Assembly (NCBI GenBank): GCA_034359265.1
Contig: CP136891.1
Span: 65,944,001 to 66,008,000 of the forward strand
Reading direction: 5' to 3'
Length of the DNA: 64,000 nt
Origin: Canna indica
Lineage: Eukaryota > Streptophyta > Magnoliopsida > Zingiberales > Cannaceae
The translations under genes were made by a program, and so were the position numbers. This document shows, one piece after another, positions 23,956 to 35,158 of this stretch. The notes below the pieces were generated by a model. That model had not been told where the DNA came from. It was given only the letters and a program-made list of their open reading frames with translations, and searched no databases. How positions within the stretch are numbered: position 1 is the stretch's first letter; each line of letters begins with the position of its first letter.

Positions 23956-24246
23956 TTGCCACTCCGACCAAACACCCGATATGAGAAATATACTCCACTC
24001 AACGCGAAGAAGGAGACCATTCTCTGCGAGATCTACGACCTAAAACTTCTTAGGCACCCGGTCAATGTTGAAAAACAGAAGCTACCACCCAACGCAGACA
24101 AGAGCAAAAAGTGCACCTTCCACAGAAGACTGTGTGGTGCTAGGAGATAATCTTGAGGACCTAGTCTGTATTGCTGGACGACTCGACCGATATGTTAGTC
24201 ACGAAAGGGAACGTAGCCAAAGCAGGAGCCACGACCATCGACGCTG
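23956..24246 (+). pseudogene. Tat-type gypsy gag C-terminal remnant
   Basis: One frame reads YEKYTPLNAKKETILCEI and later KKCTFHRR; a +1 frameshift then continues STEDCVVLGDNLEDLV and RLDRYVSHERERS. This order (YTPLN...IL.EI, C.FHRDHGH.TEDC, L...IE.L.R.G.L..YV) is the familiar C-terminal pattern of Tat/Ogre gag proteins. Arginine- and serine-rich text follows. The frameshift and the loss of the HGH core make it non-functional. Confidence 0.7.
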
Positions 24247-24273
24247 AAGCAGAAGTCGGACACCCCCGAGCCA

Positions 24274-24659
24274 CCGCCCAGGTAGTGAGGTCCGAGGAGT
24301 CATCGACTACATAGCTGGCGGATTCACGAGAGAATGCGAGATGAGTGCAGCCAAAAGGAGGTCCCTCTGAGCAATCATGGCGATCGATGACGCCACTCGC
24401 CCACAGAGGCCTATCTCCAGAACCCTGATAATATCATTATATGAATCTGATTTTCAAAAGACAATAACCAAGCCAACCGCCCAGGTAGTGAGGTCCGAGG
24501 AGTCATCGACTACATAGCTGGCGGATTCACGAGAGAATGCGAGATGAGTGCGGCCAAAAGGAGGTCCCTCTGAGCAATCATGGCGGACGATGACGCCACT
24601 CGCCCACAGAGGCCTATCTCCAGAACCCCGATAATATCATTATATGAATCTGATTTTTA
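24274..24659 (+). repeat. 203 bp tandem duplication in the gag-protease linker
   Basis: CCGCCCAGGTAGTGAGGTCC starts at 24274 and again at 24477; the copies differ at only a few bases (24274-24476 and 24477-24659). Each encodes a stretch like RGVIDYIAGGF that matches the conserved R.II..I.GG motif upstream of the Tat protease. The duplication appears recent relative to the element's decay. Confidence 0.9.
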
Positions 24660-24720
24660 GGGGACTGATAGGAATCTACATGACCAGTCGTGATCTCTGT
24701 AATCACTGGAAATTTCATTG

Positions 24721-25100
24721 TCAGGAATGTGTTGGTGGATCAAGACAGCTTGACCAACATCCTTCTCTACTCCACATTTTAGAAAATGCAGTTGACCCAA
24801 CCCTCACTCTCACCCTGCAATAGAGACTTGGTAGGCTTATCGGGGGAGCGAGTCAATGTCCGAGGCTCCATACGGCTAAGGACGACGTTCGACTCCCGGT
24901 CGAAGGTAAAAATGATCGACGTGCATTATCTAGTCATCGACATCCCTGATCGCAACCACATGATCTTGGGATGACCTTCACTGAACATCTTAGGGGCCAT
25001 CATATTGATCCCCCACCTGGCACTGAAATTCTCTATTTCCGAAATAGAAGTAGGCGTGCTCCACACCAACTAGAAAGAAGCTTGTCGATGCTACAACGAA
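24721..25100 (+). pseudogene. Tat-type gypsy retropepsin (protease) remnant
   Basis: The reading VDQDSLTNILLYSTF corresponds to the active-site region of gypsy proteases (usually VDTGSSADIL); the catalytic D-T/S-G is altered. Further on, DLVGLSGERVNVRGSIRL and IDVHYLVIDIPDRNHMILG (about 24825-24972) are the conserved flap and C-terminal region. In-frame stops occur at 24781 and 24973. The following text is degraded and is cut by the copia element at 25261. Confidence 0.75.
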
Positions 25101-25260
25101 TGACTTAGACAAAAGATAACCAAACCGAGGAAATAACCAGACGCTCTTGACATCCCTTGGCGAGCAATCGGTAGGGACCTCATAGCAAAGCCTAAGTAGA
25201 GGCGCTCAAAAGCGAGCTCGACCGAGCGCGACTTGAAAATTGAGTGCTACTTAGGGTAGC

Positions 25261-26657
25261 TGTTGGCTTAAGGGTTTCTCTTAAGCTTCGATCCTCGTTT
25301 TGATGACAACAAACATATATTTAATCTATGTGTGAAGTTTTGAGTTCAGGTTGAGGTTGCGATAAGTATGCAAACTTCGTTCGGAGAAACAAAAGAAAAG
25401 ATCATCAAGAATCAATAGAAAAAGAACGTCAAAGAAAGGCTCGGGTATAGACTAAGTAGATATCTTGTAATATACCTCTAGGACGATCTTATCCCAAGCC
25501 TAATTGTAAGGTTATCCAAGTAAAAATTTGGTAACCAAACCTATGAAAAAGCATGTAACAAATATAAAGAAAAAATCAGCCTCAGCCTGAGTTCGGTCGA
25601 TCGGTTGATCGACCGAACAAGGCAAAAAAAATCAACAGTAGCCTTGTCAGCCGACCGAATGATGCCACAAAATGGCAGTAGCCACTTGGTCGACCTGTCG
25701 ATCGACCGAAGATGGTGAAAAAGTGGCAGAGGGCTACGTCGATCGAACTGTCGGTCAACCGACCAATGCCAAAAATTGGCAGAAGGTGCTTCGGTCGACC
25801 TGATTGCTGATCACTGAACTAGCGACTCATTCGGTCGACCCGTCGGTCGACCAAACAGCGCTATTAAAGTAGCGGTCGCGGGCAGTCGATCGATCGGTCG
25901 ACCGACGATCGACCGGCAAGTGACCGAACGACGATAACGACTAGTTTTTCGCCCATTGAGCAGCCCATTCGGTTGAGGGGTTATAAATACCCATCACCTA
26001 ACTCCTTTAAGACTGCTTAGAGATTTAATTGAGAATTTAAAGGAGTGATTTGAGCCTTCAAAAAGGATTGATTGCTGCGCCCCGTTCTTCCGTCAACATT
26101 CTTCTCAAGCGCCCAGTTCTGTTCCTCAACTTTGCTGCAATTCAAGTTCATCTACTGGCAAGTTGCAGGCTTGAAGGCTTGGGAAAAGAGCATTGGTTCT
26201 TCTTTCAATTCTTAGCTCTTTTTCATTGTATTTGAAGTTGTTTTAAATTTGTTTTCAGCTGTAATAGCTTGCTAGGTGTGCTAGAGAAACACTTTGGGTT
26301 AGGCTTTATAGATTTGTGTTTTGCCTAGGTGAATAGGTTTGAGGAGTTCTCAAAGAGATGAGAATTGTGTCCTCAGTTGTATTCAAAGAGAAACACGAGT
26401 TCTATAAAGTAGTTGGTTAGAAGTCCTTGGTGAGGAGCCAAGGTAGTGGAGTAGGCGGTTGGCCGAACCACTATATTTCATCGTGTTTGCATTGCTTTGA
26501 ATGTTTGCTCATTATTGTTCTTGATATTTGATAACATACATTGTTAAGTTACATTTGCATTTAATTGAAGTTGAAACTAAGCAAAAAGAAAATTGATAAA
26601 ATAGAAAAAGGATATACACTATTCAACCCCCCTTCTAGTGTCGGATTTCATATAATA
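25261..26657 (+). repeat. 5' LTR of the SIRE-like copia element
   Basis: 1397 bp, TGTTGGC start; the expected CA end has become TA (TTTCATATAATA). A cluster of CpG-rich palindromes around GGTCGACC and GATCGACC spans about 25590-25925. A run 'caaccccccttctagtgtcgg' precedes the end, similar to the gag-only family. Confidence 0.92.
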
Positions 26658-26659
26658 AT

Positions 26660-26671
26660 TGGTATCAGAGC
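26660..26671 (+). other. tRNA primer-binding site of the SIRE-like copia element
   Basis: TGGTATCAGAGC, a perfect match to the complement of the plant initiator tRNA-Met 3' end, two bases after the 5' LTR. Confidence 0.95.
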
Positions 26672-26714
26672 AAGGTTGTAGGATAAGATTTAACCATCTT
26701 CCCTACAAATTAAG

Positions 26715-28075
26715 ATGTCTAGTGAAATCCAACTAGTTCAAGGGTCCTCTACTCATACTCCACCACTATTAGATGGAAATAACTATGCCTACTTGAGGAT
26801 TCGTATGAATGACTTTCTACAATCTCTAGGCATGGATGTATGGAGGATGATTCAAGTAGAGTATAAGCAACCCACTGAGGATATGGATGAGTGGGATCAA
26901 GATGAGATTAAACTCTTTAATGCTAATGCAAAGGCCGTCAATGCATTATATTGCGACCTATCAATTAATGAGTTCAATAGGATTTCTACCTATAAGTCCG
27001 CATATGAACTATGGACGGTCCTAGAGACCACACATGAAGGGACTTCATAAGTAAAGGAATCCAAAATAAACTTACTCATGCATGATTATGAAATATTTAA
27101 AATGTTATCGCATGAATCCATTGATGCTATGTATGCTAGATTTCAAAATATTACAAATGGATTAGCTAACCTTGGCAGAGAGATAAAGGAAGATGAGAAG
27201 GTAAGGAAGCTCATTCGTTCCCTTCCAAAAACTTGGGAGCCCAAGGTCATTACAATCATGGAAGCAAATGATATGATCACCTTGAAGATCACCGAGCTCA
27301 TTGGGTCTCTCATGACACATGAGACCCATATGATATATGGAGGAAGATGCCCCCAAAGGCAAGACCATTGCCTTAAAAGCATCACACCGATTTGAAGAAT
27401 CCTCATCATCCGAGGAAGAGACGGATGACCTTGAGGAAATGGCAATGGCAAGGAGGTTTATGAGATTCATGAGAGGAGGCATGAGAAAAGGTAGAGGAAG
27501 CTACACATGCTACCATTGCAACAAAGCCGGGCATCTAAGGAAGGACTGCCCACTTCTCAAAATGGCTTCCACCTCTAACCCTCACAAAAAGAACAAACAC
27601 AAGAAGAACAAGAAGGCAATGATGGCTTCGTGGGATGAAAGCGAGGCTTCATCGAGTGAAGAAGACTCAAAGAGTGAAAATGCAAATCTTTGCTTGATGA
27701 CAAATGATGATGAGGTAAGATTTACTTTTGGTGAGTTTCTTTTACTCAAGAAGAGCTTGAAAATGAATTTGAGCAAATGCATGATGAATTTAATGCTATT
27801 AGGAGAAAATTTAAAGAGCTTAAAAAGGACATAAATCTGTAGAGCTAGAAAATGATAGCTTATTACTTTCATGCAATGATTTAAGGAAAGAAGTAGATAT
27901 TCTTAAGGAAGAGAAACACACCCTAGAGAAAGCAAGGAAGGACTTAGAAAATGACAACAAAAAATTAGAAGATGAAAACAATTATTTAAGTGATCAAATA
28001 GAGCACTTGAATGATAGCATGCTAACATTGAAAAAGGAACTTTGCATGCATAATGAAAGATGACAACCCTACAAA
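26715..28075 (+). pseudogene. copia gag remnant of the SIRE-like element
   Basis: The ATG at 26715 opens a gag N-terminus with PPLLDGNNYAYLRIRM and DVWRMI, the DUF4219/UBN2-like pattern. A TAA stop falls at 27048 (CAA in relatives), the frame resumes to about 27340, then a frameshift leads to KGKTIALKASHRFEESSSSE and a CCHC zinc knuckle CYHCNKAGHLRKDC (about 27510-27551). After 27835 the coiled-coil tail (ENDSLLLSCNDL) continues with further breaks. Gag normally forms the virus-like particle around the element RNA. Three or more disabling changes are visible. Confidence 0.9.
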
Positions 28076-30074
28076 ATGTTATGCTTAAGGTTGTCCATAA
28101 AAAAAAATCATCACACTTCCATGCTTAAGGTTGTCCATATGGCCAAGGATTGTGCTTTGAGGAGGAACCCACATGCAAGATTTACATGGGTTCCTAAAAT
28201 GACTAACACTCAAGGACCCAAGAAAATTTGGGTACCTAAAATAGTTTCTTCTCCTTTTGTAGATGGAGAAACATCCTCAAGCAAGTAGAAATACTTGGAT
28301 ATTGGATAGTGGTTGCTCAAAGCACATGACAGGTGACATCAACTTATTTGCAACCCTATCAAGCAAAGATGGTGGACATGTCACATTTGGAGACAATGCC
28401 AAATATAAGATTGTTGGCATTGGTAATATAGGTATACTTCCTTACCCATGCATTAAGAATGTTTTACTAGTTGATGGGTTAAAACATAACTTGATTAGCA
28501 TATCACAATTGTGTGACAATGGATACATAATTATTTTTGAAGCATTTAAATGTATCATTAGGAGTGCACCATCTAATGATATCATGTTTATTGGAAATAG
28601 GAAAGAAAATGTCTACACATTAGATTTAAATGTCTTGCCTAATCCCCATGTTAGATGCTTAGTTGCCATGGAGAATGGCTCTTGGTTGTGGCATAGAATG
28701 CTAGGACATGCTAGCATGAGCCTCATCCAAGAAATATCTAAGAAAGAATTAGTTAAAGGATTACTCAAGATAAAATTTGAAAAAGACAAACTTTGTGATG
28801 CATGTTAACTAGGTAAGCAAGTTAAATCTTCATTTCATAACATTAATCAAGTTAGTACATCTAGAATTCTTGAGCTTGTGCACATGGATCTTTTTGGTCC
28901 ATGTGATGTAGCTAGTCTAGGTGGAAAACTATATTGCTATATGTTAGTTGATGACTTCTCTAGATTTACATGGGTTTTCTTTTTAGCTAAGAAAAATGAA
29001 ACTTTTGAGTTTTTCAAAAAGTTTACTAAGAAAGTTACAAATGAGAAAGAAGTTTCAATTTTAAAAATTAGAAGTGATAATGGAGGAGAGTTTAAAAATG
29101 ATTTTTTTTCTAAATTTTATGATGATTTAGGTATTGAACATACATTTTCTTCCCTAGGATCCTTCAATAAAATGGGGTGGTTGAGAGGAAGAATAGAACC
29201 TTACAAGAGATGGCTAGGACCATGCTATGTGAAAATAATTTGCCTAAGTATTTTTGAGCCGAAGCCATAAATATCTCTTGTTATGTACTTAATCATGTTT
29301 TATTAAGACCTAAAATTAAGAAAATACCTTTTGAGCTTTGGAATGGTAAAATCCCAAATGTGGGATATTTTCATGTTTTTGGATGCAAATGTTTCATATT
29401 AAATACTAAGGAGAATTTAGGAAAATTTGATTCTAAATCCGATGAAGGGATTTTTCTAGGTTACTCCATTAATTCTAAGGCATATAGAGTATACAATCGT
29501 AGAATTATGATTGTTGAAGAATCTATGCATGTCATGTTTAATGAAACTAATGATTCTTCTAGAAATGTGAAGATTGTAAATGTAGGTGAAAAACTTGAGA
29601 ACCTCACACTTCATGACAAAGAGGTGGAGGATGAAGATAATGAGAAAAATCAACATGAAGATCCACCATCCTCAAATCTACCTCAAGTTGAAGATGATAA
29701 AGAAGAAGCTCTACCCTCTCTCCCTAAAGGATATCAGTTGATAAGGGATCATCCAATGAATCAAGTCATTGGAGAACCTTCAACGGGAGTGGTAACACGC
29801 TCTAAACTCAAGAATATTTATCAATATGTAGCTTTTATATCTCAATGAGAGCCTAAGAACATTAAGGAAGCAATAGAAGATGAGTTTTGGGTACTAGCTA
29901 TGCAAGAAAAATTCAACCAATTTGCTAGAAATGATGTATGAGACTTAGTACCTAGACTTAGTGAACAAACGATAATTGGGGCTAAATGGGTATTTAGAAA
30001 TAAGTTAGATGAAGGAGGATTAGTCATTAGAAACAAAGCTAGGTTAGTGGCACAAGGGTACAATCAACAAGAAG
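28076..30074 (+). pseudogene. copia pol remnant, part 1: protease, integrase, start of RT
   Basis: Text up to 28288 carries FTWVPK and GPKKIWVPK; another frame from 28263 has the protease site WILDSGCSKHMTGD (catalytic DSG intact). The GAG-pre-integrase motif WLWHRMLGHAS follows near 28690, with its zinc-finger end KLCDAC interrupted by a TAA at 28806. Integrase core motifs VHMDLFGP and RSDNGGEF (about 28880 and 29068) are present, but a frameshift near 29160-29180 destroys the third catalytic region. IPFELW and VFGCKCFI mark the C-terminal part. RT begins near 29880 (AKWVFRNKLDEGG, ARLVAQGYNQ) and is cut by the CACTA element. Confidence 0.9.
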
Positions 30075-31095
30075 CACTACAAAAAAAAAAAGAATTTATG
30101 GCAAAATTTTGGAGTGGCCAACAACAATTGGCCACATATTGTGTTATCTGTGATGAATTTTGTGGCAAAATTTTTTTTGTGGTTAAAAATATATGTTCGA
30201 ACAATTTGCGATAATTTTTTAAATTTTGCCATTATGTTTGCCACTAATAATTGAGTTAACGTTCAAAAGCTATAATTTTTTAAATTTATGACAATAGGTT
30301 TTACCACTGATTCAAAACATTCTACTGTGGCAAGCATTTGCGACAAATTTTTTGCCACAAGTTTGTCACGATATTTTGTGGCAAACGTTTGCGACAATAT
30401 TTTTGCCACAACTTTGTCACAATGTTGTGTGGCAATTGTTTGCGACAATGTATTTGTCATAGACATGAAATTATTTATTATGGCAAATCCGCCTGCCTTA
30501 CCATCTTCTTACCCTTTGACTTATTTTCATTTTCATTTTCCCGGTTCATTTCGGAGCAGCCTGCCCTCATTTTTATTTTTTCCCCTCTTCTCCTTCTCTT
30601 TTACCTAATCCGCTTGCCTTACCATCTTCTTCTCCTTCTCTAATCGCTCGCCTCCCTCTTCTTCTCCTTCTCCCTAGCGGATCGCCCCTCCTTCCTATTC
30701 TTCTCTAATTGCACTCCTAAATATCACCCGCCATCGCCCTACTTCTAAACCTCCTCGTCGTGCGGTTCCTCTCGCCGGATCTCGCATGCATATGCTCCTC
30801 GTCGCCGGATCTCGCCGGATTCTGATGTCTTCATGGAGCTTCTTCATGGTGACTCTAGTGACAGCCATTACATGCCGACCATCATTCTAGCAATAGGAAC
30901 AAAGTACTGGGGAGTAAATTGCAAAACATTCAACGCGATGGGCAACAACATGGTCGCCGCAGTTCCAATCAAGATGGATGCTCCCACAATCCACTTCCCA
31001 CAGGGCACAAGCTTTGCTCCTTGCCCTGTGGTGTATCTAGCAACGCATAACCGCAGAGCAACTTGATCATTAATTCCTTTTTTTGCTACTTAATT

Positions 31096-31257
31096 AGGGT
31101 TTACTAGCAAATCCGCAAATAGATGGGAGCACATCCTTGCTGGGTTTCATGGCAGGTGGCATTCTTTGGTTCACACATTTGTCAATGAAGAATGTTAACA
31201 TTTATAAATATTCTTTGGTAGGTATCATTGTATTTGCTGCTATCATGGTCACTCTAG
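31096..31257 (+). pseudogene. possible captured exon: membrane-protein fragment
   Basis: Preceded by an acceptor-like TTAATTAG and followed by a donor-like GTATGT, this 162-base open stretch reads GLLANPQIDGSTSLLGFMAG, then ILWFTHLSMKN and SLVGIIVFAAIMVTLG. It contains two hydrophobic, membrane-spanning-like segments. I do not recognise the family. The open frame with matching splice-like borders inside a CACTA element suggests a captured gene fragment. Confidence 0.45.
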
Positions 31258-32014
31258 GTATGTGTCTTCTTTGATCTAGTTCTTGCTTCAAGTTTGATAT
31301 TATTTAGGATTTATTTTTGTTAGTATGCTATTTCTTATGTTCTTAATTTTGTTCTTGAGTTGAAATTATCAAGTAATTCAAGAGATTGTGCTTTTGATAG
31401 CTGAACATGTTCGAGTCAACACAAACACTAGTCAATCAATATGGAAATGATTTTAATTCGGTTGAGCACTTGTTAGGCTTCCACAAACTAGGTCTCAATT
31501 CCACTGATAGTGCACATTGAATCATTGATTGCTACCTTGGGCAGCTGGTGTACATATATAGTGGACAAAATATGGAGAAAGAAAAAGGATTGGTGTCATC
31601 TTTTGTTTGATTGCTAATTGCCACCATTTACTTGTTAATCAAACTTATGTGCAGAAATAAGAGTGCCCTTCATCTGACTGATCTCTTCCTTTTATGTTTT
31701 TCTCATTCCCATTCATGATCTAGATTTGTGACAAACAAGTGTCAGTGCCAGAGGGCTGATGTTGCAAAAAATGCTAAAATAGTATGATATTTCTTCTTAT
31801 GCGTATGCTGTACTAGTTTCAAGCCAATTAAGATGTCAGCACAATGAACTCAGAAAGACAAGATACTTGAGAAATGACGTGAAACAATAGTCAACTAGTT
31901 TTTTGCAGTTCCATAATCTAGTAATGCTTCCTATTCTTGTGACTGAATAGTTTTTTGCTCTCATATAGTTGTTTTCCATAATGTTGATTGCTACAGTAGT
32001 CAAACTTTTTCTCA

Positions 32015-32214
32015 GCTCAGGAAATAAGATTGTTAGGGCCTATGCTAAGGTACTAGCATAACTATTTCTTCTTGCTAAATATTTCTTTTTCCTATTTAAT
32101 TCTTTCATATATATGCTCAGAAAACAAGATTGTTTGGGCCTATGCTAAGGTACTAGCATAACTATTTCTTCTTGCTAAATATTTCTTTTTCCCATTTAAT
32201 TCTTTTTTCGATAC
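32015..32214. repeat. 100 bp tandem duplication inside the CACTA element
   Basis: Two units of 100 bases (from 32015 and 32115) share GGGCCTATGCTAAGGTACTA and following text with very few differences. Both are non-coding. Confidence 0.85.
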
Positions 32215-33850
32215 CACTCATTTTATCGTAAGTTGTAAAGTTTTAGTTAAGATTTCAATATCAAAACCTCATTCTTGGGCTCACTTGTACTGAATTCCAA
32301 ACTATTGTGTATTCATAAAACCTCAGCTCTACACAAGCATATGGTGCATCTCAGTGCCTCATGAATGAGGAGGATAAAGAGAACCTTAAGTGGCTTCATG
32401 TATTCAAGTAAAGTCAATAAGTGGAAGCAAAACATCAGTAAGTATAGTAAGTGTAGCAATGTCTGTACAAATTATGTTATTGTAGTATTTTTTGCTCTAG
32501 GTTAGCGCATGTGAGATTACCTCTTTCTTATTGGTAATGCCCCTTCTCTTTGTCTAATTTGCTTGCAACATTGCACATATAACTTCATTCCATATAGACA
32601 ATAAAACTGATTTGCTTATTCTATTCTTGGACTTGGTGAGTTATTTTGTCTTACATATACGTCATGGTACATTTGCTTCTGATTATAGTTAACTTTTGCT
32701 CCTTTATAATTTACGAGTAGATGGGAAAAATTAGCATTAGGATTTTTGGGCATATACTGTAGGTTTTTGAAGTAATCAAGAGTTCCATTAAAGCATCAAA
32801 GGTCTCACGGAAGATCCATTACATTATTTGGGATATTTTACTATATGACTCATCTATCCACAATATCTTGTCCGATGGTTTTATTATTTCAATGAAATCT
32901 TATATTATGTTGCTTATATATAGTTTGCCCATAACAAATAGAAGCTAGTACATCATTGTATACACTGATTATAGACAAATGAAATTTTTTCCTAAAAGAG
33001 TCTTGTATGGGCTTTGATTTTCATTTCAATAGAAAGAGATAGTCAGTATAGATGCCATTAGTTCATTGTCCTTAATGACAGCTTGACTAATACTATCTTA
33101 GTTATTCAACAAAGGTACATATTATTCCTGATGCATATTAGGAACTTGAATTGAAACTTTGAAATGATTCCACATGTTAAGCATATTAATCAATTTAGTT
33201 CGTAAAATAGTGTACTTAATTGGTAAAATAATGAGCATATTTTATCTTAGTTGGTTTGCAATTTATAACTTCATTTGACATGTTACTGAATTAGAATGGT
33301 CTGCACTAGTTCATTTTTATTTTCTTTTCTTTTCTCCTTCTTTCCACATGTTAGCATATTATTTCTTACTTAATCATCCGTAATCTTATTGTTAATTTTA
33401 ATTATACACTCAAAACATGCAGGAGTGAGCAAGTTATGATATTGTCATCATTAACTGTACCAAAGCAAGTATAATGCCCTCAATTTTACCTGTATTATTT
33501 GATTTTCTTGATCCAAGCTAAAAAATGGAACTAGTGCATGCATAGCACTAACCTAGTTAACCTATGGATTGAGTCATTCAAAAATTACTGGAGCTTAACC
33601 TCGATATCTGATTCCCCTTTATGACTTTACCTGAAGATACCTTTTGTTCCAGTTTTCACATGCATGTTCATATGTAATTTCTAGGACTTTCATTTAAAGA
33701 GCTGAAAGATATGTATTCTTCCAATTTAAGATTGTTATTTCTCTTGTCTGGGCACCTAATTTTTTGGCCATGACAGCTAACACTTTGCTCTATTTTATCA
33801 TTGTCTAGACATTATTGAAGTTATCTACTCAGAAAAATTTTCTTGTGCAG

Positions 33851-33973
33851 ACATCTTCTAGATCTGCTATTCTTGGTGAGGTTATCTTGAATCTAGCAGA
33901 TCAACTAACCAAAGAAGATTGTGGTCCTCTCTTCCTTCCATTAAAAACGTGTAATTATGGTATAACTTTACAG
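33851..33973 (+). pseudogene. captured exon of an NT-C2 domain gene
   Basis: A 123-base (41-codon) open stretch lies between an acceptor-like CTTGTGCAG and a donor-like CAG|GTGAAA. It reads SRSAILGEVILNLADQL and later LFLPLKTCNYGITLQ. This matches the second half of the plant NT-type C2 domain (EEIG1/EHBP1 N-terminal; pattern S.LGE..I.FAD......SLPLK...G..L.V), found in PMI1-like and related coiled-coil proteins. The match is by family pattern recall, not by search. The rest of such a gene is absent, so this is a fragment carried by the CACTA element. Confidence 0.65.
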
Positions 33974-35158
33974 GTGAAAATTACTTCGGCTAGATTTTTA
34001 TGATTTTAATACACAACCACTAGTCAAAAATTAGTAGATATACTCAAAATAGAAATAACTATTAGTAGAAAAAAGTGCATAATATTAGACACTAACAACA
34101 AAGTTAGCTATTCTTGTTTATGAAAGAACTTAAATCTGCTTGCATCCATTAGCTTGTTTCCTTACTTTCTTCATAAAAAGTTGAAGGAGATATCCAAAAT
34201 TTTTGCATGGTTTTGACTTGTGATTTTAAATATGCATGGTTTTGACTTGTGTTCTTCCTTTCTTTTGCAGGAGAAAAAGAATAAGAAATGAGGTGTACCT
34301 AGCTAGTGGATCTACTAGAACTTCTTTTTATTGGGGTAGTGTTGTTTATTTTTTTCTTTGGCGTACAGACTATTTTGTGTACCTAAACTTTTTTTAATGG
34401 ATATTAGATACTTTGGAGTATGTTGTGTTGGTGGACAATGTTGTTTTTGATGTATTTTGGATTATTGAACTTATTTTGGATTCTTGATGGTTGAATTTGT
34501 AGGTGGTTGTATACTTGCTAAGTTGTAGGTTTTGTAATTAACATGTGGATTATTATATTAATGAATGGTTAATTATTAAATTTTATGTGTTTGTGACAAA
34601 TTTATTCATCACAAATTCTCAAAGTTGTGGCAAAAGCATCATATATTGTGGTAAAATTATCACATATTATGACAATAATCCAAATTTGAAATCTTGTTAG
34701 TGGCAAATTTATTTTAACGTTTAATGATAAAAGATCAAACATGTAGTGGCAATTTTTTTGTAGCAAATTTGATACGTAATGACAAAATGTAACATGTTAT
34801 TAGTGGTAAATTTTATATATTTTTGCCACTAAAAGTGTTCTAGAAAGGGTAGAATAACGACAAACATTTATTAATAAGTGACAACGGATTTTTGTCATAA
34901 AAGATACGTGACGTCAGCAAACTCCGTTTGCCACAATAGAGTGAAGGTAGTTTGACTTTTTCGTTTGCCACTAAAAAAATTGCAATTCGTGGCAATCCGC
35001 TAAAATTTGCCACGAAAACAAAAAATGACTTTTAGCGGCGGACCTAACGTGACAAACGGCTGGCAAACACTTTTTTGCCACTGAATCATTATTTTGCCAC
35101 TGTATGTCACTACTGTGGCAAAAATAACTTGTTACTAATTCCAATTTTTTTTGTAGTG

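Larger units (their letters stand above)
30075..35158 (+). mobile_element. non-autonomous CACTA (En/Spm) element carrying gene-like fragments
   Basis: Ends CACTACAAAAAAA (30075) and TTTTTTTGTAGTG (35158) are CACTA terminal inverted repeats, with a perfect 3 bp duplication AAG (30072-30074 and 35159-35161). Subterminal regions (30100-30480 and 34580-35140) are packed with short direct and inverted motifs of the TGGCAAA / TTTGCCAC type, the expected transposase-binding arrays. No TNP2-like transposase is recognisable in the 4 kb interior. Instead there are stretches resembling captured host exons (31096-31257 and 33851-33973), so it is a Pack-CACTA candidate. The strand given is arbitrary. It inserted into the RT region of the copia element. 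Confidence 0.92.

Noticed and set aside
30833..31066. A 77-codon plus-strand frame in the CACTA interior
   Set aside because: Product is unfamiliar, and the opposite strand reads more like a known type of membrane protein; kept only as a finding.
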